From: UBA5314 sp035560815
Lineage (GTDB): Bacteria > Bacillota > Syntrophomonadia > Syntrophomonadales > Syntrophomonadaceae
Assembly: GCA_035560815.1 (NCBI GenBank)
Contig: DATMYR010000027.1
Coordinates: 24,305-88,304 of the forward strand
Direction: 5' to 3'
Length of the DNA stretch: 64,000 nt
The notes under the pieces are model-generated. The model saw only the letters and a list, made by a program, of their open reading frames with translations, was not told the DNA's origin and did not search any database. Positions 16,581-24,029 of this stretch are shown here, one piece after another (the first letter of the stretch is position 1; every line of letters begins with the position of its first letter). The position numbers and the translations under genes are program-made.

Positions 16581-16607
16581 AAACCGAGTTAGACTCGGTT
16601 TTTTTGC
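16581..16607 (+). terminator. Rho-independent terminator upstream of rny
   Basis: AAACCGAG-TTAGA-CTCGGTTTTTTT, a perfect stem with seven Ts, lies 50 nt before rny. It ends the recA-side or structured transcript. Confidence 0.9.
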
Positions 16608-16655
16608 GTTTTCTTAAATTATCGCAAATAAGATTATAAATCGAAGAAAAGGGAG

Positions 16656-18206
16656 GTGAACAAGATAGGATCAGTAGGAGTTATTGTAGCTTTGATAGTT
16701 TTTTTGGTGGTTGGCTTGAGTGCCGGCTATTACCTGAGGAAGGTCCTTGCTGAAGGCAGGATCGGAGCAGCCGAAGAAGAGGCCAAGCGTATTCTGGAGC
16801 AGGCTTCAAAAGAGGTGGAAGCCCAGAAGAAGGAAGCGCTGGTGGAAGCCAAGGAGGAAATCCACCGCAACCGACAGGACGCTGAAAAGGAGAACCGCGA
16901 CCGTCGGAGAGAGCTGGACCGGATCGAAAGACGCATCCTGCAAAAGGAAGAGATGCTGGATCGTAAAAGCGAGAACATGGAGAAAAAGGAACAGGGACTT
17001 AGTGATAAGGAAAAGGACATTGATAAGACCCAGCAGGACTTGAAGATGATCCTCACTCAACAGTTAAAGGAACTGGAGCGTCTTTCCGGCTTAACCTCGG
17101 ACGAAGCCAAAGAACTTTTGCTATATAACGTAGAACAGCAAATTCGCCAGGAGACTGCCCTCATGATCAAGTCTCTGGAAGCGGAAGCCAAAGAAGAGTC
17201 TGATAAGAGAGCCAAGAACATCCTTTCCCTGGCTATTCAGAAGTGTGCTGCAGACGTGGTATCCGAGACCACTGTATCCGTAGTAGCTTTGCCCAATGAC
17301 GAGATGAAGGGCAGGATAATTGGACGGGAAGGAAGGAATATTCGGACCTTTGAGACTCTCACCGGTGTGGATTTGATTATCGACGATACACCGGAGGCGG
17401 TTATTCTATCCTCATTCGATCCCATCCGTCGGGAGGTAGCCCGGGTGGCTCTGGACAATCTGGTTTCAGATGGACGCATACACCCGGCTCGCATTGAAGA
17501 GATGGTGGAAAAGGCCCGCAAGGAAATCGAACAAGAGCTGCGCGAAGTCGGAGAACAGGCTGCGTTCGAAGTGGGAGTACACGGCCTGCATCCGGAGATC
17601 ATTAAACTCCTGGGCCGGTTGAAATACCGTACCAGCTACGGACAGAATGTCTTGAAACACTCCATTGAAGTGGCGCATTTGGCAGGAGTGATGGCCGCCG
17701 AACTGGACGTGGATGTGATGCTGGCCAAACGGGCCGGACTTCTGCATGACCTGGGCAAAGCTGTAGATCATGAAGTGCAAGGACCTCATGTAGAGATTGG
17801 TGTGGATCTGACTCGCAAATATCGCGAGAGTAAAGAGGTTATTCATGCGGTTGCTGCTCACCACGGCGACGTGCAGCCGGAAAGCATCGAGGCCGTTCTC
17901 GTACAGGCGGCTGACGCAATCTCCGCATCCCGGCCGGGAGCTAGGCGCGAGACCCTGGAAGCCTACATAAAACGCCTGGAGAAACTGGAAGCATTGGCTG
18001 ATTCATTTAGCGGAGTGGACAGGTCTTTTGCTATTCAGGCTGGCCGTGAGGTCAGGATTATTGTTAAGCCTGAAGAAATCGATGATTTGGCTTCCATTAA
18101 TCTGTCGCGGGATATTGCTCGAAAGGTTGAAAATGAACTGGATTATCCGGGACAGATCAAAGTGGTTGTTATCCGCGAAACCCGTTCGGTTGAATTTGCC
18201 AAGTAA
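16656..18206 (+). CDS. rny: Ribonuclease Y
   Basis: 516 aa. Membrane-anchored endoribonuclease that starts mRNA decay. An N-terminal membrane segment (residues 4-25) is followed by a long coiled coil (about 30-200), a KH RNA-binding domain (IIGREGRNIRTFETLTGVDL) and the HD domain (AGLLHDLGKAVDHE). The GTG at 16656 overlaps the Shine-Dalgarno GGGAGG; an ATA codon at 16665 has ideal spacing but would be a rare start. Upstream of ymdB as in Bacillus. Confidence 0.95.
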   Translation: MNKIGSVGVIVALIVFLVVGLSAGYYLRKVLAEGRIGAAEEEAKRILEQASKEVEAQKKEALVEAKEEIHRNRQDAEKENRDRRRELDRIERRILQKEEMLDRKSENMEKKEQGLSDKEKDIDKTQQDLKMILTQQLKELERLSGLTSDEAKELLLYNVEQQIRQETALMIKSLEAEAKEESDKRAKNILSLAIQKCAADVVSETTVSVVALPNDEMKGRIIGREGRNIRTFETLTGVDLIIDDTPEAVILSSFDPIRREVARVALDNLVSDGRIHPARIEEMVEKARKEIEQELREVGEQAAFEVGVHGLHPEIIKLLGRLKYRTSYGQNVLKHSIEVAHLAGVMAAELDVDVMLAKRAGLLHDLGKAVDHEVQGPHVEIGVDLTRKYRESKEVIHAVAAHHGDVQPESIEAVLVQAADAISASRPGARRETLEAYIKRLEKLEALADSFSGVDRSFAIQAGREVRIIVKPEEIDDLASINLSRDIARKVENELDYPGQIKVVVIRETRSVEFAK

Positions 18207-18216
18207 ATAAAGTGAA

Positions 18217-18254
18217 TAGGGTGTAGGGCTGAAGAGCTCTACACCCTACTTTTA
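18217..18254 (+). terminator. Terminator after rny
   Basis: TAGGGTGTAG pairs with CTACACCCTA around a short loop, followed by CTTTTAT. A second hairpin (GGACTC/GAGTCC, 18266-18312) lies further on; the rest of the 230-nt gap has no gene. Confidence 0.8.
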
Positions 18255-18436
18255 TCAAATACCATGGGACTCTGAATCCTGTCCGGAACAAGGCGGGACG
18301 CCGTCGGAGTCCTTTTCATACGAGGGATAACTTGACTATATATGGGAAACAATGGAAATGGTGGGAGCGAGATTGGAATCAAGCTCACCTTCACCTGCGG
18401 AGAGGCCGAGCATTAATATAGACGGAGGTTTCGTTC

Positions 18437-19219
18437 TTGAATATTTTGGTAGTGGGCGATATCGTTGGACGTCCTGGACGTCGTGCGATTAAGGAACTGC
18501 TGGGAGAAGTGCAAAAGGAATACGTGGTGGATTTTACCATAGCCAATGGAGAAAACGCCGCGGGAGGCAGGGGGATAAACCATGAGGCTATGGATATTCT
18601 CCTATCCAGCGGAATTGATGTGCTTACAATGGGTAATCATGTCTGGGACAATAAAGAGATCTTTGAGTTTATTAAAGATCAACCCCAACTTATTCGACCT
18701 TGCAACTATCCGACCGGAACTCCGGGGCAGGGCTTTCACATCTATGAAGCCGGCAGTTTGAGGGTGGCTGTTATTAATGCCTCGGGGCGTGTTTTTATGG
18801 GTGGGCTTGATTGTCCTTTCCGCTTGCTGGATGACATTTTAGAAGAAATCGATGGCCTGTGGGATTTATGCCTGGTTGATTTTCATGCCGAGGCTACTTC
18901 AGAAAAACTGGCTCTGGCCTACTATCTAGACGGGAGGGTGACAGCGGTTTTGGGAACCCACACCCATATTCAGACTGCCGATGAACGCATTCTCCCCGGG
19001 GGTACGGCGTATATTACTGACTTGGGGATGACTGGTCCCATTCATTCGATTTTGGGTATGAATAAGGATATGGTAATTCAGAAATTTCTAACCCAAAGGC
19101 CTATCAGGCTGGAGGTAGCGCGAGGTCCCGTACAGCTTCAAGGGGTACTCTTAGAAATTGACGGAAAAATGAAGAAAACTGTCAAAATTTTGCGAATATC
19201 CCGGGAGATAACCCCATAG
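18437..19219 (+). CDS. ymdB: YmdB-family 2',3'-cyclic nucleotide phosphodiesterase
   Basis: 260 aa metallophosphoesterase; YmdB in Bacillus affects biofilm and RNase Y output. Metal-binding motifs are in order: VGDIVGRPGR, NGENAAGG, MGNHVWDNKE, DFHAEATSEK and GTHTHIQTADERI. TTG start 8 nt after GGAGG. Near rny, as in Bacillus, but separated by its own terminator. Confidence 0.93.
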   Translation: MNILVVGDIVGRPGRRAIKELLGEVQKEYVVDFTIANGENAAGGRGINHEAMDILLSSGIDVLTMGNHVWDNKEIFEFIKDQPQLIRPCNYPTGTPGQGFHIYEAGSLRVAVINASGRVFMGGLDCPFRLLDDILEEIDGLWDLCLVDFHAEATSEKLALAYYLDGRVTAVLGTHTHIQTADERILPGGTAYITDLGMTGPIHSILGMNKDMVIQKFLTQRPIRLEVARGPVQLQGVLLEIDGKMKKTVKILRISREITP

Positions 19220-19250
19220 CAGAATTATTACCAAGAATCCTCGTTAAAAA

Positions 19251-19279
19251 GAAGGAATTACCATATTTTATTAGAATAT
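19251..19279 (+). promoter_or_regulatory. Sigma-H-like promoter of spoVS
   Basis: GAAGGAATT (19251-19259), 11 nt, then TTAGAATAT (19271-19279) fits the sigma-H pattern RNAGGAWWW-N11/12-RNNGAATWW with one mismatch. Bacillus spoVS is a sigma-H gene, which supports the call. Confidence 0.7.
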
Positions 19280-19345
19280 AGATGTAGAGATAGAGAGAGC
19301 AGCATATCACGTTATATTCTCATTTCTTTTGAGGGAGGGTTTCTG

Positions 19346-19606
19346 ATGGAAGTATTAAAGGTTTCAGCTAAATCCAGTCCCAATTCTGTAGCCGGTGCCC
19401 TGGCGGGGGTTTTACGAGAAAAAGGCGCAGCTGAGATTCAGGCCATTGGTGCTGGAGCCATCAATCAAGCAGTCAAAGCCATCGCCATTGCCCGAGGCTT
19501 TGTGGCACCCAGCGGCATGGATCTCATATGTATACCGGCTTTTACCGATATTATGATTGACGGAGAAGAGAGAACAGCGATTAAACTAATTATCGAACCA
19601 CGCTAA
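19346..19606 (+). CDS. spoVS: Stage V sporulation protein S
   Basis: 86 aa, the standard length. An Alba-like nucleic-acid-binding protein needed at stage V of sporulation. Highly conserved sequence is visible: KVSAKSSPNSVAGALAGVLRE and INQAVKAIAIARGFVAPSG. Strong ribosome-binding site GAGGGAGG. Own promoter and terminator, so monocistronic. Confidence 0.97.
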   Translation: MEVLKVSAKSSPNSVAGALAGVLREKGAAEIQAIGAGAINQAVKAIAIARGFVAPSGMDLICIPAFTDIMIDGEERTAIKLIIEPR

Positions 19607-19640
19607 TTACTTCAGCTAACTTAACGGTTATGTGAAAAGT

Positions 19641-19668
19641 AAACCTGCTTACCGAGCAGGTTTTTATT
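19641..19668 (+). terminator. Terminator after spoVS
   Basis: AAACCTGCT-TACCG-AGCAGGTTTTTAT: an 8-9 bp stem with a T run. Confidence 0.92.
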
Positions 19669-19704
19669 TGCTTTGGAACATCTCATGCTAGGAGGTATGC
19701 AATA

Positions 19705-20631
19705 TTGAAAATCATCGACCTGCATTGTGACACTTTATCCAAACTGGTTGAAAACCGAGCATCTTTATTTTGCAACACTTTGCATTTCGACATTGAACGC
19801 GCTTTACGGGCCGGGGTTCGGGTGCAATTCCTGGCATTTTTTACACCACCTGCTGCAGCTCATGTGGGATTACGGCAGGTTCTTCTGCAATGGGAACGCT
19901 TCCTTTTAGCATTGGAGGAGCACTCTTCTGCTATTTATCAAATAATGGGCAGGAAGGATCTGGACGCGCAGGAGAACCAGGAGCGATTGGGCTGTCTGCT
20001 GCATTTGGAAGGGGGAGAGGCCCTGGGCGAAGATACCGAATTATTACATATTCTGCACCATATGGGGCTGCGCAGCCTGGGTTTGACCTGGAATCCAGCC
20101 AATTTATTGGCGGGTGGGGTGGATGCAGAAGGAGAACAAGCGCGGCTGACTGGCAAAGGTCGGGAAATGCTGCGTGAAATGGACCGCCTGGGTATCATTC
20201 TGGATCTCTCGCACATAGCTCCGCAAGCATATTTTGAAGCATTGGAAACCTATGAACGGCCAGTGATGGTCACCCATGGAAACGTTTACCAGCTTTGCCC
20301 GCACCGTAGGAATTTAAACGATGAGCAATTGAGAGCTTTAGCCGATCACGGTGGGGTGATCGGATTGAATCAGGTGAACGATTTTGTTCGGCAAACGGGT
20401 GGTGCAAGCACAGCCGATTTTCTTGATCATGCAGCTTATGTGGCGGATTTGATTGGGGTCGAATATCTGGCCCTGGGATCGGATTTCGATGGTGCGGACC
20501 GGGTGGTGCTTCCCGGAGTGGAAGCCTATGAAGCCCTGCCCCAACTGTTGAGTGAACGAGGTTTCACAGCTCAGGAAGTGGAAATGATCCTGTCAAAAAA
20601 TGCGTTGCGGGTAATGAATCAGGTCATTTAA
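19705..20631 (+). CDS. Membrane-dipeptidase-family (M19) zinc peptidase
   Basis: 308 aa. M19 dipeptidases use two zinc ions in an amidohydrolase barrel. Metal ligands are visible: DLHCDT at residues 5-10, HLEGGEALGE near residue 100, VTHGN near 195 and GSDFDGAD near 250. No signal peptide, so it is probably cytoplasmic. TTG start 9 nt after GGAGG. The 234 nt downstream carry no clear gene. Confidence 0.9.
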   Translation: MKIIDLHCDTLSKLVENRASLFCNTLHFDIERALRAGVRVQFLAFFTPPAAAHVGLRQVLLQWERFLLALEEHSSAIYQIMGRKDLDAQENQERLGCLLHLEGGEALGEDTELLHILHHMGLRSLGLTWNPANLLAGGVDAEGEQARLTGKGREMLREMDRLGIILDLSHIAPQAYFEALETYERPVMVTHGNVYQLCPHRRNLNDEQLRALADHGGVIGLNQVNDFVRQTGGASTADFLDHAAYVADLIGVEYLALGSDFDGADRVVLPGVEAYEALPQLLSERGFTAQEVEMILSKNALRVMNQVI

Positions 20632-20865
20632 GAGAACGGTCTTTGATACCTGAACAAATACCATCGGGTAGTCCCCTTAAGCGAAAAGATAGATATAACT
20701 TCGGAATGTCCCGGTTTATCGGGCGGGGAGTCTAAAGGTCGGGGACAGGCTAGAACGACATCTCGGGGAGATGGAGCTAAATGAAGCAGATTTCTTCCAC
20801 TCGCTTCATATATAATAACAAAAAGGTTCAAATGGTCTGAATATCATCGACAGGAGAATAATGGA

Positions 20866-21702
20866 TTGTATTATGATCTTCACATTCATTCAACAGCTTC
20901 CGATGGAACCATGAGCCCGGGTAGGATTCTCCAGATAGCTGCCGATATTGGTCTACCCGGAATTGCCCTGACTGATCACGATACTCTGGCCGGACTGGCT
21001 CCTGCCGAGGAATACCTGGCAGACCAGGGTCTAACCATCCAGTTCATACCTGGTATCGAGTTAAACACCGATTCAGGGGAGTCGGAATTACACATCCTGG
21101 GCTATTTTATTCAGCATCGCAACTCACCGATTCAGCAACATCTGGAGAAGATCAAGGCAGCTCGATATGATCGGGCCGTAAAGATGGTGGAGCGATTGCG
21201 CAGCATGGGATTGAATATTAATTTTGACCGTGTTCAGGCCGTAGCTCGGGGAGATTTGATTGGGCGTCCCCATGTCGCTCAGGCTCTGATTGAAAAAGGT
21301 TATGTTTTCTCCATCAAAGAAGCCTTTCAAAAATACATAGGGCGCGGACGTCCCGGGTATGTTCCGCGCTATAAATTCGCGCCTGAAGAAGCCATTGAGC
21401 TCGTTCACAGGGCGGGGGGTATAAGTATACTAGCTCATCCCGGACTGATCAAAGAACAGGAAAAGATTCAGGAGATGATGGAAATGGGGATTGAAGGACT
21501 GGAAGTCTATTATCCCGAGCATACTGAAAAACAGGTGCAGCATTACTATCAACTGGCCCGGGAACACAATCTGCTTATCACTGGAGGATCTGATTTTCAC
21601 GGAACGGGTCATATGGAAAGCCGTGGCCGCTTGGGTTGCGCAGGGCTTAACCAGGAATTATTCGACGAATTAATTACTTTTCGAAACGATCATAACAAAT
21701 AA
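20866..21702 (+). CDS. PHP-domain phosphoesterase
   Basis: 278 aa. PHP hydrolases of this type (TrpH/RNase AM-like) remove phosphate from nucleotides or RNA 5' ends. Motifs: DLHIHSTASDGT, ALTDHDTLAGL, IPGIELNT, ILAHPGL and GGSDFHGTG. TTG at 20866 is 8 nt from AGGAGA; the ATG at 20861 is out of frame. The upstream gap contains TATATAAT-like sequence at 20808-20816 but no convincing -35. Confidence 0.9.
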   Translation: MYYDLHIHSTASDGTMSPGRILQIAADIGLPGIALTDHDTLAGLAPAEEYLADQGLTIQFIPGIELNTDSGESELHILGYFIQHRNSPIQQHLEKIKAARYDRAVKMVERLRSMGLNINFDRVQAVARGDLIGRPHVAQALIEKGYVFSIKEAFQKYIGRGRPGYVPRYKFAPEEAIELVHRAGGISILAHPGLIKEQEKIQEMMEMGIEGLEVYYPEHTEKQVQHYYQLAREHNLLITGGSDFHGTGHMESRGRLGCAGLNQELFDELITFRNDHNK

Positions 21703-21725
21703 AGAAAGAAAAAATACCTTAATTG

Positions 21726-21755
21726 GAAGGAATTACGACATAGTATGTAGAATAA
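21726..21755 (+). promoter_or_regulatory. Sigma-H-like promoter of the NlpC/P60 gene
   Basis: GAAGGAATT (21726-21734), 12 nt, GTAGAATAA (21747-21755): a full match to RNAGGAWWW-N11/12-RNNGAATWW. The start codon lies about 36 nt downstream. Confidence 0.7.
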
Positions 21756-21791
21756 GAAATAATTCATACTATATTTGAAGGGATTGGTGGA

Positions 21792-22658
21792 ATGCATAGA
21801 AAGAAAACGCTGTTCGTTTTGATGATGGTCTTCCTGGTGGGAGTGCTCCAGGTTGCTGCCAGTGAAGGTGCTTATAAAGCCAAAGCAGGGGGTACGGCAA
21901 CTGCTCAGATAACGAATTTGAACCCATTAACATCTGGCCCTTCCCGCCTTGCAAGCCAGTTGCCGGGCCAAAGTTCGGCATCCAGTGCTGCCGTGCAAGT
22001 CGCTGTAGCGCCAGCAACTCCTACGACGGAGTATGTCGTGAAGTCGGGTGACACGCTTTGGGGGATTGCCAGGAATTTCAATACGACTGTGGATGATATC
22101 CGAGCCCTCAATAACCTCAAAAGCGACGCATTGTCCATTGGTAATAAGATCAAGGTCAGCGGACAGGTACCTGCCGTTACAGTTGCAACAGTCAAAAGCA
22201 AATCTTCAAGTGCCCAGGCGGGCAAAGGAAGAGGCGGTGTAATGACCGTAGCGGATGTGGAAGTAAGCCGCTCGGGTTCTCTGGCCAAAGCCGGAACGGT
22301 TTTGCAGACAGCAGCCAAATATTTGGGCACCCCCTATAAGTATGGTGGATCGAGACCCGGGGGATTTGACTGTTCTGGATTTGTACAATATGTTTATGGG
22401 CAATATGGTTATGACCTGCCGCGCACTGCTGCCAGTCAGGCGTCAGTCGGTAAACGGGTTGATAAATCCAATTTGAAGCCCGGTGACCTAGTTTTCTTTG
22501 CTTGTGGAACTTCCGGTATAAGCCATGCGGGTATTTACGCAGGTAATGGCCAGTTTATCCATTCCAGTTCACCACGCAGTGGAGGAGTCATCTATTCATC
22601 CTTAAGTGAAAGTTATTACGAAGAAAGCTACGTGGGAGCAAGACGGGTGTTGCCTTAA
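21792..22658 (+). CDS. Secreted LysM-NlpC/P60 peptidoglycan endopeptidase
   Basis: 288 aa. Signal peptide (residues 1-25), a low-complexity Ala/Gly/Thr linker, one LysM domain (about 80-122, YVVKSGDTLWGIARNF) that binds glycan, and an NlpC/P60 cysteine peptidase (165-288). The catalytic Cys194 lies in FDCSGFVQY and His245 in SHAGIY; His257 is in FIHSSS. It would cut stem peptides in the wall. The perfect sigma-H-like promoter suggests expression at entry into sporulation. Confidence 0.94.
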   Translation: MHRKKTLFVLMMVFLVGVLQVAASEGAYKAKAGGTATAQITNLNPLTSGPSRLASQLPGQSSASSAAVQVAVAPATPTTEYVVKSGDTLWGIARNFNTTVDDIRALNNLKSDALSIGNKIKVSGQVPAVTVATVKSKSSSAQAGKGRGGVMTVADVEVSRSGSLAKAGTVLQTAAKYLGTPYKYGGSRPGGFDCSGFVQYVYGQYGYDLPRTAASQASVGKRVDKSNLKPGDLVFFACGTSGISHAGIYAGNGQFIHSSSPRSGGVIYSSLSESYYEESYVGARRVLP

Positions 22659-22673
22659 GCTGGAGGTGGGATA

Positions 22674-23081
22674 GTGGAAGAAGAAGAAATTTTGGGAATG
22701 TTCGTTCTGCCTCGGACTGTCGTGGGCAGCGAAGAATGGGAATTGCTGGAAAAGAAAGAAAACAGCATTGGAACCGAAGCATTATTTGAAGAGATCATCA
22801 GTAAAAAGCTGTGGTCTAATGCTGAGATATCCTGGGTTCTTAAGAGGCTTGTCTATCATTTTGGAAAAAAGGATTCGCTTATAAAAAAGGCTCCGCCGGA
22901 AAGGCTGGCTAGTAGTATGAGCGTTATCCTCAGGGCTTTTTATCTTGTGTTTGACCTTAGCGATCCGCTTATGGAGGACAATACGCGTAGCTATATCTGC
23001 AGCAAACTGGTGGACGCTACCTGGGGAATCAATCAGCGTACCAGGACCTACCTGGAAAAAATAGCGGAAAAAAATTCATAG
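22674..23081 (+). CDS. Small soluble protein, function unknown
   Basis: 135 aa, GTG start behind GGAGGTGGG, 15 nt after the NlpC/P60 gene and likely cotranscribed. Mostly helical, with no membrane segment or catalytic motif (ISWVLKRLVYHFGKKDSLIKK; YICSKLVDATWGINQRTRTY). Not recognised. Confidence 0.6.
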   Translation: MEEEEILGMFVLPRTVVGSEEWELLEKKENSIGTEALFEEIISKKLWSNAEISWVLKRLVYHFGKKDSLIKKAPPERLASSMSVILRAFYLVFDLSDPLMEDNTRSYICSKLVDATWGINQRTRTYLEKIAEKNS

Positions 23082-23195
23082 AACTGCCATTGGGCGATTC
23101 TATGGATGATTCTTTACCATCCCTGGTAGAAACCAGGGCACTGTCAAGGTGTATAGCTGTAGGATATTTGACGGTATTGTGGGGGGCATTGCATA

Positions 23196-23822
23196 GTGAA
23201 AGGTTCGCGGGAAGAGAACATCCGGCAGATTATTGAAATGGAAGACCGGATAGCAAAATGCCAGCGTTGCAGAACCTTGACGCAATGTGTGCGTAAACCA
23301 TCTGCGGGTAAGGGTGAATTGGAGCCTGATCTTATGATGGTTTTTGAATACGATAATTCTTTTACCAGAGATATTCAGAATGTGATTGAATTGCGGAATC
23401 TCATCAAGCATGAGTTTCAGATTGACAAGATATACCATACTTTTATGGTTCGTTGCCAACCAAAAGCATGCGCCACTCGCAACAACTTGAATTGTTTTTC
23501 GGAAACCCGTTTGCTCAATAAGGATAATCAGTGTCTTCTCCATGGCCGGGAATGTGAAGGCATTCCTATTATGCCTTCTGATGGCGAGGTAATGTCATGT
23601 CTGCCATTTTTGTTAGAGGAAATCAATATATTAAATCCCAATTATCTGATGTTATTCGGATTCCGGGTTGGCGAATATGTACTGAAATCACGCGGTATAT
23701 TTGATATTGAGGATAATAAAAACGTTTATCGACAAGGAGAATCCTGTATGGTGATGCTTCCTGATAAAGAGCCGATAGACAGCGCGTTCTGCCAGCAGGT
23801 ACTTCAGCAAATGCGAGCCTAG
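23196..23822 (+). CDS. Uracil-DNA-glycosylase-superfamily protein with lost catalytic loop
   Basis: 208 aa. The fold signature of family-4 iron-sulfur UDGs is visible: CQRCRTL (Cys22, Cys25), VRCQPKA (Cys87) and SCLPFLLEEINILNPNYLMLFG (Cys135). The four cysteines sit where that family binds a [4Fe-4S] cluster. The active loop GEAPGxxE is replaced by MMVFEYDNSFTRD. A Cys-rich insert follows Cys87 (residues 92, 100, 113, 120). Uracil excision is therefore unlikely; a DNA-binding or sensing role is possible. GTG start. Confidence 0.6.
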   Translation: MKGSREENIRQIIEMEDRIAKCQRCRTLTQCVRKPSAGKGELEPDLMMVFEYDNSFTRDIQNVIELRNLIKHEFQIDKIYHTFMVRCQPKACATRNNLNCFSETRLLNKDNQCLLHGRECEGIPIMPSDGEVMSCLPFLLEEINILNPNYLMLFGFRVGEYVLKSRGIFDIEDNKNVYRQGESCMVMLPDKEPIDSAFCQQVLQQMRA

Positions 23823-23848
23823 TTACCTCGACAATAACTAGCTAAAGA

Positions 23849-23886
23849 GTGAGCAAAGGAATATTTCCTTTTGCTCACATTTTATT
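23849..23886 (+). terminator. Strong terminator after the UDG-like gene
   Basis: GTGAGCAAAGGAA-TATT-TTCCTTTTGCTCAC, followed by ATTTTATTTT. Confidence 0.9.
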
Positions 23887-23913
23887 TTCCGAATCAAGGA
23901 GGTTAAGGGATGG

Positions 23914-23975
23914 AAGGGGACTGTCCCACAGTATAACCACAATCCACCAAGCTCTGGAACCGGCATGTCCCCGGT
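23914..23975. repeat. REP-like fragment upstream of the P-type ATPase
   Basis: AAGGGGACTGTCCC at one end and GTCCCCGGTTCTTTT at the other resemble halves of the GGGGAC/GTCCCC repeats seen elsewhere in the window. GAACCGG and CCGGTTC form an inner hairpin. Degenerate copy. Confidence 0.45.
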
Positions 23976-24029
23976 TCTTTTCTCATTTTTAGCGGAATAA
24001 GAATTTCTAAAAACCTGGTGGAGGCTATT

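Noticed and set aside
20780..20839. 19-codon ORF before the PHP gene
   Set aside because: Only a loose GGGGAG match upstream, short and unconvincing composition.
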